A stretch of DNA of 64,000 nt from Plantago elongata (Eukaryota; Streptophyta; Magnoliopsida; Lamiales; Plantaginaceae): NCBI GenBank assembly GCA_036897095.1, contig JAYMSP010000053.1, positions 36,774 through 100,773 on the forward strand, in the 5' to 3' direction. Below the pieces are notes generated by a model. It did not search any database and was not told where the DNA came from. It was given only the letters and a program-made list of their open reading frames with translations. Positions 60,791 to 64,000 of the stretch are shown here, one piece after another; within the stretch, counting starts at the first letter, position 1; each line of letters starts with the position of its first letter. Made by a program: the position numbers and the translations under genes.

Positions 60791-62560
60791 AAAATTCAAA
60801 TAAATAAGAAAAGGACTAATCATAATTTTATGACAGGCACATGCTATACTTTTCTAGTATCAGAAAGATAATAAAACCTTCAATGCGTGACATCATATTA
60901 AATTTTCATTCAAACTCTTTAAATATTCAAAACTTAATGCTACAATATTAGGTGAATTGTTAATTCATGCCATACTAATAAAACAGCAATATTTAAAGTG
61001 GAACATCTCAAACTAAGTCTAATCAAGGTTTCGTGTATTCAGTTGGGAGCTCTAACCAAATTTACTTAGTAGAGCAGTGTGTCACTCTAAAACTGAAAGA
61101 TTAGATACCCGCCAGATTTGAACCTTGCAGCATCTTTCAAGATATATTACAGCTATATTTTTCAGACAATAATCCCCGATATATATGTATTAGTATTATC
61201 ACCAATTTTTGCAAGTGATCTGCACGTTAATAATATGTACAGACCAACTTGCACGTGACATAAACTACTATGGTGAAACTGCCTATCACCAATCTTTGCC
61301 AAGTGGTTTGAAGTTAAGAACATGTATAAACCCACCTTGCACATGATATAGATCTACATGTGGAGAAACTGTGTCAAGCATAATTCGGCTCATTGCCACA
61401 CCTAATTTGAACACGGAACCAAAGAATAACAATATCAACAACTCCAAAACTTAATATGACATAGTGGGCATATGCCTGTGCATGTCTCTCTCCCAGAACA
61501 ATGTAATGTTCTGATACTTGATATGATCCAACAACAAATTGAAATACAGGAATTAATAGGCAAGCTAACGAAAACAAAACTCACTCCAAACCTAACCGTG
61601 ACATCACAGGCATGTGCACGTGTCTCTTTCCCGGAACAATGTGACACTTAATATGGGATCAAATAAACATAATGTGATGACCACAGTCCACACACAAGCG
61701 TAGAACAAACCACAATTTAACATTTCAATACTAAACATGAGACCACAACATTGCATGATGACCACAGGTAAACACAACAACCAAGCAACTGGCTGCACTA
61801 TTACTAAACACAGAATTTAAACAATACTCCCTCCGTCCCGGACTCAACTTATAGTTGGTCGGGGCACAAGTTTTAAGATAAAGTACGAGATAAAGTAGAT
61901 AAAGTAGATAAAGTATGAAAGAATGAATAATGTAGCAGCGAGATTTTCCATTTAATGAAATCAAGCACAAGGTTAACATGATTGGACCAGATTTCCGGAG
62001 TGTTTTGTAATGCTTACATGGATGTTTTCAAGATAAATGAAAGTAAGAAATTAATCATTTAAGAACTTCTCGTGGCAAATATGTAGCTAATAGTGAACAC
62101 TTCCGTTTATCCATATTTTGAGTTATTCCACCAGTACCAATTCTACTTTTCCTGTTTAGTCCTAAATCCTAATAATATTGTTATTCAAGTTTGAAGGATA
62201 ATTTGTAAATCTCAAACATATTACAGTACTTTTGTAACTTTTAACATCTCCGCAAGCATTACAAAGCACAACCTTCGTCTAGATTAATATTCATGTTCAC
62301 TTTAGCTCGAAAATTATAGTAAAAAAAAAAATCTTAAATAACCTAAAAAGTATTTGGTATTTCGGAAAGATCATTATGAGGGGGAAACTCCCCAACTTAC
62401 CAGTGAAACCTGACACAATTACGGACACCTGGATTGGTGAACATACCTTGATCAGCATCGGCATCTCATCTCTATGACAAAGTCATACGTGGGATATAAA
62501 AAGTTCCAAATCAGTTATTTCAACAGCCAGAGCTCTGGCAAAAACTTTTTGATGGCATCC

Positions 62561-62851
62561 AAACCTCACACTGAAGAACGGCAAAACGTTAGTTACATAT
62601 CAAACAAGGATTACAAATGACCACAGTGCCAAAGAGCAAATACTTAAAGATCTTTTCCGTAACTGTAGTTTAAAACTTACGACCTAAATTTATAGATTAA
62701 GTCCTATCAACCTCACACTGAACAGAGACACTAGATTAAAAATAAACAAGGATTACCAAATGATGGTAGTGCCAAAAGGCAGACATTAACTATCTTTGTC
62801 ATAACTGTAGTTTAAAACCTATAACCTAGATTGCATAAAGAAAGTCATACC
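62561..62851. repeat. Diverged two-copy tandem duplication, 148-bp period
   Basis: Both copies start AACCTCACACTGA (62561 and 62709) and share ACAAGGATTAC, AGTGCCAAA and AACTGTAGTTTAAAAC in the same order, with numerous substitutions between. Confidence 0.75.
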
Positions 62852-63004
62852 AACCTGTAGTTTGAGAAGATAGTTATAATGGCCGATACAGCTATATCTA
62901 CAAACCGATACAGAAATCCTAGGAAAGGATAACAGATGGACGCCAAGGTCTACGCTCCCAACTTTGTACAAGTTTACCTTAGAATTCATGCACAGAAAAT
63001 TGTT

Positions 63005-63059
63005 TTAGTATATTTTTTTCGCTTGTGGTGGTTAGTATATTCTTTTTCGCTTGTGGTGG
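63005..63059. repeat. 27/28-bp tandem duplication over a stop codon
   Basis: Two adjacent units, 63005-63031 and 63032-63059, each reading TTAGTATATT then TTTTTCGCTTGTGGTGG, differ by one inserted and few changed bases. The second contains the stop and last codons of the overlapping minus-strand gene. Confidence 0.85.
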
Positions 63060-63521
63060 TGATCATGCTTGTGACGATCACGTTCATCTCTCATGTCTTC
63101 ATTAGAACCACGGGCCACATGCCGTCTATCATCATGCCACAGATCTCTTGAGTGCTTCCCACTCTGCCTGGGATGTCTAGACTCATAATCAGAATGGCCA
63201 TGGTGCTTATACCTGCCTTCAGTATGACGGCCAGAGCTTTTGGAGATTTCTTCCTTTCCTGAATTAGACCTCTCTGCATGAGGCTTCTTGTCTCTTCTCG
63301 CAGAAGAGTGGGAGCCTTTCTCACGTCTTTCATCAACATAGTGCCGGTCAGAGTCCATATGTTTGTCATGCTGACTACGTCTACCCGATCGTCGACTGCT
63401 GCTCCCAGAGTGGCTCAAACTTGGTTCTTTGCGCTTCTGTGGTTTATAATCATGAGACTTTTCTGGGTAACTATGATGATAGGTCTCAGGAGAACCATCC
63501 CCGTTGTCAGAATATTGCTCC
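63032..63521 (-). CDS. Last exon of a His/Arg/Ser/Asp-rich, probably nuclear, protein (partial)
   Basis: A terminal exon of 490 nt with a clean acceptor (CTGCATCAG) at 63522-63524 encodes 162 residues up to TAA at 63032. The product is almost wholly charged and polar: KSHDYKPQKRKEP, SLSHSGSSSRRSGRRSQHDK, RHTEGRYKHHGHSDYE, ending HHHKRKRIY. Such RS/HD-rich tails are found on splicing and RNA-processing proteins and on some ubiquitin ligases, and they direct proteins to nuclear speckles. No folded domain is visible in this exon, so the family cannot be named; the rest of the gene lies beyond the window or in a distant upstream exon. The final codons and stop are duplicated just downstream. Confidence 0.65.
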
Positions 63522-63969
63522 CTGATGCAGAGCCTCTATTAGGTTCTTATTTTAAACCCAACAAATTACATGATATTCAAAGGTAAATTTCTTTAAAAGA
63601 CAAAGATCAGTGAAAAAAATAACAAAGAAAAACCAAATCAATAGGACGGCGTCATTCAGTTAAAATATTTATAATGTAAATTTGTCCAAGATGTATAAAA
63701 CTTGCCTGCCAGTCTAATATTGAGAGTTTTAGAGTTAATAAATACTCGGGAAAGAATTGTCAAACAAGTTAAAAAAACATTAAGTAGAACAAAAGAAATC
63801 AGCCACGGAAAAAGGAGATGCAAAAGGGGACAAACATCATAAAAGGGTAGCTGAATTGTAATTTGTATAAGCTTAAAAAAAAATTCTAGAATAGACTTGC
63901 CTAGCAATTGTAAAGGATCCTTAGTTGGAATGACAGACCCAGTTCAGGTAATACAAGTATCACATGCAC

Positions 63970-64000
<31 letters not shown>
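63522..64000. other. Presumed intron of the RS-like gene, ending in a microsatellite
   Basis: AT-rich sequence upstream of the terminal exon with no further exon that I can support. A (GT)n run fills 63972-64000 and continues past the window. Confidence 0.5.

Larger units (their letters stand above)
58733..63004. other. Spacer with degenerate repeats and local tandem duplications
   Basis: No supported gene. Contents include an unexplained stretch (about 59300-60480) with short open frames, a CCGAAAACCG-rich repeat (60610-60790), a two-copy tandem duplication with roughly 86-bp period (61200-61377), a repeated block (61456-61503 and 61600-61643), a Stowaway-like end (61827) and a two-copy duplication with 148-bp period (62561-62851). 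Confidence 0.5.

Noticed and set aside
61827-61930. Complete Stowaway MITE at CTCCCTCCGTCCCGG
   Set aside because: Only the left end is present. No matching right end with the inverted sequence followed by TA occurs within the next 300 bases, so it is noted only as a fragment.
61374-61979. Several overlapping Cys/Val/Leu-rich minus-strand open frames
   Set aside because: They lie in a locally duplicated region, change frame between repeat units and show no domain.

Overview
The window is nuclear DNA of a flowering plant, almost certainly a eudicot. Its genes have short exons joined by AT-rich GT-AG introns. Several products are plant-specific: PsbX, NdhU, a BIG GRAIN 1-like protein, an ACAULIS5-type thermospermine synthase and an RWP-RK factor. 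The spacers are AT-rich and carry Stowaway-like and Tourist-like MITEs, tRNA-derived retroposons and microsatellites. I cannot name the species from sequence alone. All exon models were built by hand from reading frames and splice sites, and every protein-coding model listed with exon coordinates closes in frame.

Layout. 0-7.4 kb: the 3' end of a CDC48 AAA-ATPase gene (+); a full-length, intronless, frame-broken copy of the ER SNARE syntaxin-81 (-); a conserved plant gene of unknown function with a PDZ-like C terminus (-); an unidentified two-exon coding stretch (-); and a six-exon RWP-RK transcription factor (-). 8.2-12.6 kb: a ten-exon chloroplast omega-amidase (+), divergent from the RWP-RK gene, with a 16-nt microexon and a tiny tRNA-derived retroposon in one intron. 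12.6-23.2 kb: a gene-poor, repeat-rich stretch. 23.2-24.4 kb: a single-exon BIG GRAIN 1-like gene (+). 24.5-30.8 kb: repeats only. 30.8-32.7 kb: a five-exon TKL/Raf-like protein kinase (+). 34-35.1 kb: a decayed PIF/Harbinger transposase (-). 37-40 kb: a mechanosensitive channel of the MSL10 type (+). 41.2 kb: PsbX (+). 42.2-44.4 kb: a thermospermine synthase (ACL5 type, -). 44.4-52.9 kb: a second gene-poor stretch with several MITEs. 52.9-56.7 kb: the eleven-exon peroxisome biogenesis gene PEX10 (-), with a tRNA-Asp(GTC) gene just upstream on the same strand. 57.4-58.7 kb: NdhU, a J-like subunit of the chloroplast NDH complex (+). 58.7-63 kb: spacer with local tandem duplications. 63.0-63.5 kb: the last exon of a His/Arg/Ser-rich, probably nuclear, protein (-), whose stop-codon region is tandemly duplicated.

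The genes do not form a cluster or pathway. They are ordinary housekeeping and developmental plant genes separated by transposon debris. Three encode chloroplast proteins (omega-amidase, PsbX, NdhU) and one a peroxisomal protein, but nothing in their arrangement suggests joint function. I looked for a new multi-gene system and did not find one. The items most worth a second look are the unidentified two-exon coding stretch at 5.2-5.5 kb, the conserved unknown gene next to it, the SYP81 retrocopy beside CDC48, the minimal tRNA retroposon with a perfect target-site duplication, and the tRNA-Asp gene in the PEX10 upstream region.
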